From Chryseobacterium indologenes (GTDB lineage: Bacteria > Bacteroidota > Bacteroidia > Flavobacteriales > Weeksellaceae): a stretch of DNA of 64,000 nt. Numbering within the stretch: position 1 is the stretch's first letter; each line of letters starts with the position of its first letter. The notes below the pieces were generated by a model that ran no database searches, had not been told where the DNA came from, and saw only the letters and a list, made by a program, of their open reading frames with translations. Positions 50,793-58,774 of this stretch are shown here, in pieces. The translations under genes were made by a program, and so were the position numbers. The stretch is taken from positions 2,914,001 to 2,978,000 of the forward strand of contig NZ_CP074372.1 in NCBI RefSeq assembly GCF_018362995.1. The letters are read 5' to 3'.

Positions 50793-53138
50793 ATGAACAG
50801 AAGAGAATTTTTAGAGAAATCAAGTCTTTTATTAGCGGGATTAGGAACATCAAGTGTCCTGCACCCTTCCATTTTAAAAGCTCTGGCCATTGATCCGGCT
50901 GCCCAGTCTACATTTTATGATGCAGAGCATGTGGTCATCCTGATGCAGGAAAACCGTTCATTTGATCATGCATTCGGTGCGCTCAAAGGAGTGAGAGGCT
51001 TTTTGGATAAAAGAGCATTTGTAAAACAGGATGGGCATTCTGTTTTCTTTCAAAAGAATGATGACGGAAAATACGCATCTCCTGCCCGACTGGATTTAAG
51101 AAACACAAAATCAACATGGATGAGCTCACTTCCTCATTCATGGGCTGATCAGCAAAAAGCATTGAACAAGGGAAAATATGACCAATGGCTTCAGGCTAAA
51201 GCTTCAGGAAATAAAGATTACAAAAATATTCCGCTGACACTAGGATATTATAACCGTGAAGACCTTCCGTTTTATTATCAGCTGGCAGATGCATTTACCA
51301 TATTCGATCAGTATTTCTGTTCTTCACTTACCGGAACTACTCCGAACAGATTATTCCTTTGGTCCGGAACGTTGAGAGAGCAGCAGAACGGAAAAGTAAA
51401 GGCCAATGTTGTGAATGAAAATATCGATTATGATAAAGCAAGACAGGCCAAATGGAAAAGTTTCCCGGAAATTTTGGAACAGCAGAATGTTTCGTGGAGA
51501 ATTTATCAGAATGAAATCAGTCTTCCAAAAGGAATGTCCGGAGAACAGGAAGCGTGGTTAAGTAATTTTACGGATAACCCTATTGAATGGTTTTCAAAAT
51601 TCAACGTTAAATTTTCAAAAGGATATTATCAGAATATTCCTAATATCATAGCGTATCTGAAACAGGAGATTGAAAAAAATCCTAAACAGAAAGAAAGGCT
51701 GGAAAGCATGCTCTCAGAAGTTCAGGAAGATCAGGTAAAATATCATCCGGATAATTATTCAAAACTATCAAAAGAGGAAAAAAACCTTCACGAAAAAGCC
51801 TTCACTACTAATGTAAATGACCCGGATTACTGGAAACTGGAAATCGGAAAGGATGAAAACGGAGAAAGACTGGTGGTTCCTGAAGGTGACGTTCTGTTCC
51901 AGTTCCGAAAAGATGTGGAGGAGAAAAAACTTCCGCTGGTTTCCTGGCTGGTAGCTCCGGAACATTTCTCAGACCATCCGGGATCACCATGGTACGGTGC
52001 ATGGTATATTTCTGAGGTTTTGAATATTCTTACCAAAGATCCTGAAACCTGGAAAAAAACAATTTTTATCATCAATTACGATGAAAACGACGGATATTTT
52101 GATCATGTACTACCCTTTTCACCACCTGTAAATCCAAGCCAGCCCGTTGATATGAACGGAAAAGAAGGAGTGGAATATGTGGATCAATCCCAGGAGTATA
52201 TGTCTGATCCTTCTTTAAAAAATTATGAAAAAATTGAAGGAACGGTTGGATTAGGCTACAGAGTTCCGATGATCATCGCTTCACCATGGACAAAAGGAGG
52301 TTTTGTAAATTCTGAAGTATCAGATCACACTTCCGTCCTGCAATTTCTGGAGAATTTCATCATGAAAAAATATAAGAAAAATGTTCATGTTGATAATATC
52401 AGTGACTGGAGAAGAGCAATATGCGGAGATCTTACGTCTGCCTTCAATTCTTCCAGTGTAAAGGCTCCACAGATGAATTATCTGGATCAGAAAGAATACG
52501 CTAAAACCATTAATGCAGCTAAAAACAAACCTGTTCCGGATCTGAAATGGTATTCTGAAAATGAACTTAACGCTAATTTACTGGAGATTCAGGAAAGAGG
52601 TTTGAAACCCTCAAATCCGCTTCCGTATCATTTCCATGTCAATTTGGAAGGTGGGCAGATTAAAATGACCAATTTAAAAGAGAATGGGGTTCCATTGTTA
52701 ATCTATGACAGAACTCAATTCGATAGTACTCATTATCATTTTTCATATGCCTTATATTCAAAACAAGAACTATCCCATGCTGTACATTCCGGAACTTATG
52801 ATTACGAAATTTTCGGTCCCAATGGCTTTTTCAGGAAATTCAAAGGGAATAATATTTCTGAATTAGAGGTGATTTTGGTTAATATGACCTCAAAAAATCA
52901 GGTTGAACTGATTATCAGAACTCATAAGAAGAAAAATATTTCCATCCATCTGGAAGATTTATACGGAAAGACTAAAAAAACAATCATCTTGCAAAAACCG
53001 GAAGAAAAAATTATTATCGATCTTGATAAAAATAAAGGCTGGTATGATTTGAAATTAACGTTGAATGATTGTCTATGGCATTTTACCGGAAGAGTAGAGA
53101 CAGGAAAGGTTTCTGTTACTGATCCGCATTGGGCTTAA
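50793..53138 (+). CDS. Phosphocholine-specific phospholipase C-like, Tat-exported
   Basis: 781 residues from the ATG at 50793 (a TTG two codons upstream is less likely). Tat signal peptide NRREFLEKSSLLLAGLG. Phosphoesterase domain (about residues 30-530) with VVILMQENRSFDHAFGALKG, LTGTTPNRLFLWSG, YDENDGYFDHVLPFSPP and LGYRVPMIIASPWTKGG, the characteristic family motifs. Two C-terminal DUF756 beta domains follow (about 560-660 and 665-781). The family includes phosphocholine-specific and acid-phosphatase-like enzymes. Export by Tat means it folds with metal in the cytoplasm first. Placed 84 nt after the SusCD pair, with a terminator between them, and closed by its own terminator at 53161-53191. 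Confidence 0.9.
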   Translation: MNRREFLEKSSLLLAGLGTSSVLHPSILKALAIDPAAQSTFYDAEHVVILMQENRSFDHAFGALKGVRGFLDKRAFVKQDGHSVFFQKNDDGKYASPARLDLRNTKSTWMSSLPHSWADQQKALNKGKYDQWLQAKASGNKDYKNIPLTLGYYNREDLPFYYQLADAFTIFDQYFCSSLTGTTPNRLFLWSGTLREQQNGKVKANVVNENIDYDKARQAKWKSFPEILEQQNVSWRIYQNEISLPKGMSGEQEAWLSNFTDNPIEWFSKFNVKFSKGYYQNIPNIIAYLKQEIEKNPKQKERLESMLSEVQEDQVKYHPDNYSKLSKEEKNLHEKAFTTNVNDPDYWKLEIGKDENGERLVVPEGDVLFQFRKDVEEKKLPLVSWLVAPEHFSDHPGSPWYGAWYISEVLNILTKDPETWKKTIFIINYDENDGYFDHVLPFSPPVNPSQPVDMNGKEGVEYVDQSQEYMSDPSLKNYEKIEGTVGLGYRVPMIIASPWTKGGFVNSEVSDHTSVLQFLENFIMKKYKKNVHVDNISDWRRAICGDLTSAFNSSSVKAPQMNYLDQKEYAKTINAAKNKPVPDLKWYSENELNANLLEIQERGLKPSNPLPYHFHVNLEGGQIKMTNLKENGVPLLIYDRTQFDSTHYHFSYALYSKQELSHAVHSGTYDYEIFGPNGFFRKFKGNNISELEVILVNMTSKNQVELIIRTHKKKNISIHLEDLYGKTKKTIILQKPEEKIIIDLDKNKGWYDLKLTLNDCLWHFTGRVETGKVSVTDPHWA

Positions 53139-53160
53139 AAAAAGACTTATAATACTGATA

Positions 53161-53191
53161 AAAACCTGTACAAAATTGCGCAGGTTTTTTT
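53161..53191 (+). terminator. Terminator of the phospholipase C gene
   Basis: Stem AAAACCTG / CAGGTTTT with a 12-nt loop and a run of seven T. Confidence 0.85.
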
Positions 53192-53200
53192 GAGTTATTT

Positions 53201-53224
53201 CATACGTATAATGCATTACGTATG
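53201..53224. promoter_or_regulatory. Perfect 24-bp palindromic site upstream of the fibre operon
   Basis: CATACGTA (53201-53208), an 8-nt centre TAATGCAT, then TACGTATG (53217-53224). Dyad symmetry is exact over the 8-bp arms. It lies 89 nt before the first gene of the operon, about 38 nt upstream of a possible -33 region, and is likely a dimeric regulator site. Confidence 0.5.
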
Positions 53225-53261
53225 ACAAATAAGTATTTATATAAAAAATGTAGTATATTTT

Positions 53262-53292
53262 TTTCACCATATACTGAATTTCATTATCTTCA
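53262..53292 (+). promoter_or_regulatory. Weak promoter of the fibre operon
   Basis: TTTC (53262-53265), a 19-nt spacer and TATCTTCA (53285-53292); each box deviates from the consensus at its last positions, compatible with activator dependence. Confidence 0.35.
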
Positions 53293-53312
53293 CTTAACTA
53301 ATTAACAGTGTC

Positions 53313-53891
53313 ATGAAAAAATTAAATTTAACTATTGCAATGTCTGTATTTGCATTGGCTCTATCTGGGAATCTGAGCGCCCAAGACCTCGCTACAGATA
53401 ACCATACGGTTACCATTTCTATTCCCGAAGTTGCATTGGTAGATATTGAACCATCTGCCACCAAAAACATTACCCTTGGGTTTACAGCACCTACTGAAGC
53501 AGGAAATCCTATCGTTCCAGCAACAGCCAACACTACTTTATGGCTTAATTATTCATCCATTAAATCTGTTGCAGATCCTACCCGTAATGTAAGTGTAAAA
53601 ATGAATGCTATCATTCCCGGAGTTGATCTTCATGTAACGGCAGCAGCAGCTACCGGATCCGGAGCAGGTACATTAGGAACTTCTGCAGGTCTATTGACAT
53701 TAAGTGCAGCTGATCAGACTATTATTTCCGGAATCGGAAGTGCTTATACAGGTAATGGTGCCAATAACGGACACAATCTTACCTATGCACTTGCTGCAGG
53801 AAGCGGCCCTGGAGGGGTAGCAGCTTACGCAGATTTACAGGCAACAGCAACTGTAGCAGCTACCGTTACTTATACGATATCCGACAATTAG
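53313..53891 (+). CDS. Fibre-like secreted subunit A of the usher-like system
   Basis: 192 residues. Signal peptide (residues 1-24, ending NLSAQ) without a lipobox Cys. The mature protein has almost no charge, is rich in Thr, Ala, Gly and Ser, and reads as a beta sandwich: TVTISIPEVALVDIEP, then FTAPTEAGN (57-65), NVSVKMNAIIPGVDLHVTAA, LGTSAGLLTLSAADQTIISG, IGSAYTGNGANNGHNLTYAL, and a last strand ATVTYTIS. The C-terminal alternating hydrophobic strand is where donor-strand-complemented pilins pair with chaperones. It is strongly similar to the subunit encoded at 57533-58057. Proposed major structural subunit; no Cys pair. Function inferred. Confidence 0.72.
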   Translation: MKKLNLTIAMSVFALALSGNLSAQDLATDNHTVTISIPEVALVDIEPSATKNITLGFTAPTEAGNPIVPATANTTLWLNYSSIKSVADPTRNVSVKMNAIIPGVDLHVTAAAATGSGAGTLGTSAGLLTLSAADQTIISGIGSAYTGNGANNGHNLTYALAAGSGPGGVAAYADLQATATVAATVTYTISDN

Positions 53892-53995
53892 AATTTAAAT
53901 AAAATTTTATTCTCTGTTTCAAAAACAAGAAGAAGTTGTCATTCAGTTTCTTCCTGTTTTTGTATTACTCATCATTTAACTCCAAACTTTACATA

Positions 53996-54796
53996 ATGAT
54001 AAAGCGTATTCTTCTGTTGATCACCTTGATTTTGCAGTTTAGCTTTTTACATGCCGGCATTGTGATTCTCAATGGACTTACACATTCTTACAAAATTGAA
54101 AACGGAAAGGTTTACAAGGGAAAAGTAGCCATTGAAAACACAAGCAATAATCCTCAGAGTGTAAAATTATTTTTACAGGACTTTGCTTACCATGCTGACG
54201 GAACGATCAATTATTCGGCTTTGCGTACAAATAAACGGACCAATGGAGAATGGATTAAACTCAATACCAACCTGATTACCCTGAAAGGTAAGGAGAAAAC
54301 TGAGGTTTTTTATGAGATTACAGTTCCCAATCAAAACAGAGATCCCGGAAGCTATTGGAGTGTCATTATTGTAGAGCCGGTAGAGGATATAAAACCCAGC
54401 GACAATAAACCGGGAGTAAACATCACTTCTGTTATACGTTACGCTATTCAGGTCATTACAGATTTTGAGACGGAAAAGGCCAAACCGGACCTTAAGTTTG
54501 AAAGTGTAAAAGTAGAAAAACTGGAAGGGAAACAAACCGTCAAAATTGCCGTAGCCAATAATGGTAATCTTTACTGCAAACCTACAACAGCCATTGAAAT
54601 CTATAACCGTAAAACAGGTGAAAAAATAGGAACGTATTCCAGTTTAACAATGGGACTGTTGCCTGATACCTCCAAAACATTTTACATCGATATCAGTAAA
54701 ATACCACCGGACAAATACAAAGCCGCCATAATAGCTACGGATGAAGAGGAGAATGCATTTGCACTCAATGTGGAATTAGAAGTAAAAAATGATTAG
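53996..54796 (+). CDS. Periplasmic chaperone-like protein of the usher-like system
   Basis: 266 residues from the ATG at 53996; an upstream start would add a hydrophobic run that looks like chance coding. Signal peptide (MIKRILLLITLILQFSFLHA). Two Ig-like beta domains follow. Domain 1, about residues 21-135: GIVILNGLTHSYKIENGKVY, VAIENTSNNPQSVKLFLQDF and EVFYEITVPNQNRDPGSYW. Domain 2, about 150-262: LKFESVKVEKLEGKQTVKIAVANNGN and the late LLPDTSKTFYIDISKIPPDKYKA. The pair recalls WxL-interacting/DUF916-type proteins and the two-domain layout of pilus chaperones. No Arg/Lys pair as in PapD was identified with confidence. Its stop overlaps the usher start by 8 bp. Confidence 0.65.
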   Translation: MIKRILLLITLILQFSFLHAGIVILNGLTHSYKIENGKVYKGKVAIENTSNNPQSVKLFLQDFAYHADGTINYSALRTNKRTNGEWIKLNTNLITLKGKEKTEVFYEITVPNQNRDPGSYWSVIIVEPVEDIKPSDNKPGVNITSVIRYAIQVITDFETEKAKPDLKFESVKVEKLEGKQTVKIAVANNGNLYCKPTTAIEIYNRKTGEKIGTYSSLTMGLLPDTSKTFYIDISKIPPDKYKAAIIATDEEENAFALNVELEVKND

Positions 54797-57536
54797 AACT
54801 TGGACTTTATTTATAATCATATTATTATTCCCGATATTTATTTTTTCTCAACAGCAATCCAACAGATTGTCCAGTAAAAAAGATAGTATATTACCGGGAA
54901 TGTCTACTTCTATTCCTTTTACATTAGAAAATAATTCGGATGAAAACAGGACGTACGAGATATCAGCCTCTACTTCAAGTCCAGCTATTAAACCCATTTT
55001 AGCAAAAGGAGAATTTCAGATTGCTGCCCATGAAACATCAGCATATCTGGTTCCATTACGTATTGCAACAGAAACAAGCCAGGGAAATTATTCTGTAACC
55101 CTGAATATTACTGACCGTAGCAACGGAATCTCCTTTACAAAAACATCTGAAATAGCAGTTTCAGGAAACAGAAATATTTCTCTTACCCCACTGAATTCTC
55201 CAGAGTTTGTAAGGGCCGGAGAAACCATCCGGGCTTCTTTTCTTTTAAAAAATAATGGTAATGTAACAGAAGATATTCATCTTGAAAGTAAAAATGCCAT
55301 TCTTGACAATGAGCCCTCATTGGTATTAGAGCCCAATGAGTCAAAAATCATTACAATACACAAAGTAACCAACCCTGAACTCAGTCAAAATGAATTTCAA
55401 AATCTAAATCTTTCGGTATACTCAAAAGGTAATCTTAAGGAAGTTCAAAGTGTGTATGCAAGCACTCAGATTATATCCGTAAAACCTTCTGAAAACGACA
55501 TTTATCACAGACTTCCTGTTGCCCTTTCATTATCTTTCATAGGAATGCAGAATATGGGGGTTTATAATGATGGCTTTCAGGGAGAAATTTACGGTAAAGG
55601 AACTCTGGATAAAGACAACAAAAACCAGGTTGAATTTCGGGCAGTTACCCACAACCCTGTAGATCTCAATACCTTTACCCAATATGAAGAATATTTTGTG
55701 AACTATAAACGGGACAACTTCTTTATTCATTTGGGTGATAAAACGTATTCTTCATCTTATTTAACGGAGTTTGCAAGATATGGACGCGGTGCAGAAGTCC
55801 GGTATGATTTCAATAAAGTGAGTCTGGGTGGTTTCTATAATCGTCCCAGGTTTTTCAGAGATATTAAGGATGAATTTAATATTTATTCCGCCTTCAAAAT
55901 CAGAAAAGAATCAGAACTTACCGTTGGGTACCTTTACAAAACTCCAAGAAAAGAGGAAATCCGATACGGAGATATAAGGCTGGATTCTGATGCACATCTT
56001 CCTTATGCGAAGGGAAAATTCAATATATCAAGAAACATTAATATTTCCGGAGAATTAGCATACAGCAACACAAAAAAAACGGATGGAACAGCTTATATGC
56101 TTCAGGCTGATGCTATTTTTGAAAAGTTCAACGGAAGTTTAATGTATGTAAAAGCAAGTCCGGAATTTGCAGGATATTTTACGAATACAAATACCTTTAA
56201 CGGGAATGTTAGCTACAAAATTTCAAGAAAGCTCAATGCTTTTGTCAACTATACACAGGATGTTAAAAATTTCCAGAGAGATACGCTGTTTTTAGCCGCT
56301 CCTTACAGACAATATCTGCAATATGGAATACAATATAAATACCTATCAAATGGATCTGTTATCCTTAATAGCGGGTATCAAAAGTATCAGGACCGCTTAG
56401 AACCAAAACAGTTTGATTACTATGAACGTTTTTTCAAAGTGAGTATTGATCAGCAGCTCGGAATGTTTCAGGTGAATATCGCAGGGCAGTTCGGTAAAAC
56501 AGACAATTACCTGACAGGATTTAGCGGTAATTCAAGTTTTTATTCTGCCAATCTTTCATTTCAAAAATTCAGAACCTATTTTAATGTATTCGGAAGCTAC
56601 GCTATAAGCTCAAGATACCAGTTGCAGAATCAGAAACAGCTCTATTACGGAGCAAGAATTTACAGCCGTTTTTCTGATAAGACTACTTTAAGTATTTTTT
56701 ATCAGAACAATTATATGCCGGAAGAGTATTTTAAAGACAGAAATTTATTTGAACTTCTCTTCCACCAGCAGCTGTTTCCCGGAAATGAAATTGATCTTTC
56801 CGGCAGGTATTCACTACAGAGAGGAGAAATCGGGGATAAAGATTTTATATTTTCGATGCGCTATACCTGGCGTCCCAATGTTCCGGTACAGAAAACTGCT
56901 GAATATATTTCGTTATCCGGAAATATCAGCAATCTTGGGATAAAAAAGACAGAAGGGGTAAGATTAATGCTGGGAAGCTATCTTTCAGTTACCGATCAGG
57001 AAGGAAATTATGTATTCAAAAATGTGATTCCCGGAAATTATTTTCTGGAAATCGACCGTTCAACAACAGAGATCAATGATATTCCCACCTTAGCTCTTCC
57101 CGCAGCCCTTTCTCTGAGTAATAAGGAAAACACTTTTAATTTCGGGTTAACGACTGCAGCTAATGTTCAAGGCCATATTCAGTTTGTAGAAACAGAAGAT
57201 AAAGATCAGACCGGACTTACTGAGCTGCTTGCTAAGAAAAAGAAAAAAGAAAGTATTATTATAGAAGCTACAGGTAAGGACCAGACCTATCGTAAAATTT
57301 GTTTTATAGGTGAAGATTTTGATTTTACTTATCTAAGGCCCGGAGACTGGACTGTTAAAGTTTACCGCAATGGTCTTGATAAACGTTATAAAGTCTCGAA
57401 CGATAAATTTCAGTTTACGCTTGCCCCTTCCGAAACCAAAAAATTAAACATTCATATTGTCAAGCAGCAAATAGAAATAAAATATCAGCAGGAATCCCTA
57501 AAGGTAAGCTATAATGAAATAAAAAAGAAAAAATGA
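54789..57536 (+). CDS. Usher-like outer-membrane beta-barrel protein
   Basis: 915 residues. Signal peptide 1-20. Two N-terminal Ig/NEW3-like domains (about 25-125, ILPGMSTSIPFTLENNSDENRTY; and 130-235, EFVRAGETIRASFLLKNNGNVTED). From about 240 to 700 there are alternating aromatic strands of an outer-membrane barrel (GEIYGKGTLDKDNKNQVEFRAV, YEEYFVNYKRDNFFIHLGDKT, GYQKYQDRLEPKQFDYYERF). Residues 705-785 form a carboxypeptidase-regulatory-like module (LSVTDQEGNYVFKNVIPGNYFLE) and about 795-900 a second such module (FDFTYLRPGDWTVKVY). N-terminal domain, barrel and two C-terminal modules match the FimD order, but the sequence is not FimD-like. Its ATG overlaps the chaperone stop by 8 bp and its TGA overlaps the next start as ATGA. 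Confidence 0.68.
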   Translation: MIRTWTLFIIILLFPIFIFSQQQSNRLSSKKDSILPGMSTSIPFTLENNSDENRTYEISASTSSPAIKPILAKGEFQIAAHETSAYLVPLRIATETSQGNYSVTLNITDRSNGISFTKTSEIAVSGNRNISLTPLNSPEFVRAGETIRASFLLKNNGNVTEDIHLESKNAILDNEPSLVLEPNESKIITIHKVTNPELSQNEFQNLNLSVYSKGNLKEVQSVYASTQIISVKPSENDIYHRLPVALSLSFIGMQNMGVYNDGFQGEIYGKGTLDKDNKNQVEFRAVTHNPVDLNTFTQYEEYFVNYKRDNFFIHLGDKTYSSSYLTEFARYGRGAEVRYDFNKVSLGGFYNRPRFFRDIKDEFNIYSAFKIRKESELTVGYLYKTPRKEEIRYGDIRLDSDAHLPYAKGKFNISRNINISGELAYSNTKKTDGTAYMLQADAIFEKFNGSLMYVKASPEFAGYFTNTNTFNGNVSYKISRKLNAFVNYTQDVKNFQRDTLFLAAPYRQYLQYGIQYKYLSNGSVILNSGYQKYQDRLEPKQFDYYERFFKVSIDQQLGMFQVNIAGQFGKTDNYLTGFSGNSSFYSANLSFQKFRTYFNVFGSYAISSRYQLQNQKQLYYGARIYSRFSDKTTLSIFYQNNYMPEEYFKDRNLFELLFHQQLFPGNEIDLSGRYSLQRGEIGDKDFIFSMRYTWRPNVPVQKTAEYISLSGNISNLGIKKTEGVRLMLGSYLSVTDQEGNYVFKNVIPGNYFLEIDRSTTEINDIPTLALPAALSLSNKENTFNFGLTTAANVQGHIQFVETEDKDQTGLTELLAKKKKKESIIIEATGKDQTYRKICFIGEDFDFTYLRPGDWTVKVYRNGLDKRYKVSNDKFQFTLAPSETKKLNIHIVKQQIEIKYQQESLKVSYNEIKKKK

Positions 57537-58057
57537 TTTTGATCCGTTCCCTATTGTTATTAGTGACTTTTGTTTTGTCTGGATTATTGTATTCTCAGAC
57601 TACTGTCACGATGACCTTACCTATTGTTACTTTAATGGATATTGAGCCTACAGGAAGTTTTGCGCTTAACTTTACAGCCCCTACTGAAGCAGGAAATGCC
57701 CTTGGTAACCCCACCCCCAATACTTCAAAATGGGTCAACTATACTTCTGCGATTGCACCCGGAGGTCTTACCAGAAAAATTACAGCCTCTGTGAATAAAG
57801 TTATTGCAGGGGTTAATATAAGATTACAGGCTGCAGCCGCTTCCGGAGCAGGAGGAGGAACATTGGGAACTTCTGCAGGAATAGTTACATTATCCACAAC
57901 TGCCACTACTATTATCAGTGGGATTGGAGGTGCCTACACAGGAAATGGCGCTAATAATGGCCATGCTCTCACTATTTCTCTAACAACCAATACCTATGCT
58001 AATTTAATTGCACAGGCTAATACTGCTATTGTAGTTACCTATACCATCACAGAATAA
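57533..58057 (+). CDS. Fibre-like secreted subunit B, paralogue of subunit A
   Basis: 174 residues. The ATG overlaps the usher stop (ATGA), so translation is coupled. Signal peptide to about residue 21 (FVLSGLLYSQ). The mature part aligns with subunit A throughout: FTAPTEAGN at 48-56, TLGTSAG, TIISGIGGAYTGNGANNGH near 127-144, and a C-terminal TAIVVTYTIT strand. The region between shows the same LMDIEP and WVNYTS patches. Two near-identical repeats bracketing the usher in one operon suggest one is the main polymer and one a minor or terminating subunit. Which is which cannot be told from sequence. Confidence 0.72.
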   Translation: MILIRSLLLLVTFVLSGLLYSQTTVTMTLPIVTLMDIEPTGSFALNFTAPTEAGNALGNPTPNTSKWVNYTSAIAPGGLTRKITASVNKVIAGVNIRLQAAAASGAGGGTLGTSAGIVTLSTTATTIISGIGGAYTGNGANNGHALTISLTTNTYANLIAQANTAIVVTYTITE

Positions 58058-58066
58058 AATTGAAAA

Positions 58067-58636
58067 ATGAAAATCAATAGTTGTTTTTTCAGAGAAATCC
58101 GTTTAAAAAAATATGTAAGCAGCATCTTTCTAGCAATTGGCTGCTGTCTTGGAGCGCAAACTATAAATGTTGGCGGTAGTAATTGGACTGTAAGTGTACC
58201 CACCATTACAGAAGCCGGAACAAACTATGCCGGAACTTATGAAAGCGTTACCAATTTGATAACACTTTCCGGAAATTTACCCGGATCATTTTTAAACCTT
58301 CTTACCAGCGGGGCTGCCAGAGTGAGTGTACATCACACCCCTACAACCTGGAACAGCAATCTGCACCTTTATGCCAAAAGAAGCGGTGGAAGTGCCACTA
58401 TCAGTGGACTCTGTGTTCTTTGTACAGCAACAATAAACGGAGGAACAACTTACGTAGAAATACCACAAGCTGTGGATACAGCATTTTTTACAATCAATTT
58501 TACCGGAGTTCTGGGACTAGGCAACAGTGTATCATACACAGGTATTAATACTCAACTGCAAATAAGTGGAGTTTCTGTAATCGTTCCTGCAACCACCTAT
58601 AATACACAGCTAGTTTTCACAATTGGAGCAAATTAA
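58067..58636 (+). CDS. Third secreted subunit of the usher-like operon (possible tip protein)
   Basis: 189 residues starting 9 nt after subunit B. The N-terminus has a basic region and a hydrophobic core (KKYVSSIFLAIGCCLGAQ); cleavage after LGAQ is likely, but IGCC also offers a possible lipid site. The mature part is Thr/Ser/Gly-rich and beta-strand-like (NWTVSVPTITEAG, NAHLYAKRSG-like stretches), with a CVLC pair (ISGLCVLCTATI), which neither of the other subunits has. It ends with TTYNTQLVFTIGAN, recalling the last strand of A and B. Different sequence but the same style; tip adhesin or cell-anchoring end is an inference. Confidence 0.6.
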   Translation: MKINSCFFREIRLKKYVSSIFLAIGCCLGAQTINVGGSNWTVSVPTITEAGTNYAGTYESVTNLITLSGNLPGSFLNLLTSGAARVSVHHTPTTWNSNLHLYAKRSGGSATISGLCVLCTATINGGTTYVEIPQAVDTAFFTINFTGVLGLGNSVSYTGINTQLQISGVSVIVPATTYNTQLVFTIGAN

Positions 58637-58723
58637 AAATATTCCAAAGCCATCCGGATACTTATCATAATTAATTGAACAATCCATCTAATGAGATGTT
58701 CAGTCAATTTGTATTTATAAAAA

Positions 58724-58760
58724 CAATCCTTTTCAAAATCAGAAAAGGATTGCTTTTTTA
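58724..58760. terminator. Terminator closing the fibre operon
   Basis: Perfect 11-bp stem CAATCCTTTTC / GAAAAGGATTG, 7-nt loop, then TTTTTT. It lies between the operon and the convergent SusD gene and may serve both. Confidence 0.85.
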
Positions 58761-58774
58761 TTATTTAAACTTAA

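Noticed and set aside
53313..58636. Type V (FimA/Mfa1) pilus locus
   Set aside because: Subunits lack lipoboxes and the Arg-gingipain-processed type V precursor features, and a barrel plus chaperone-like protein is present, which type V pili do not have.
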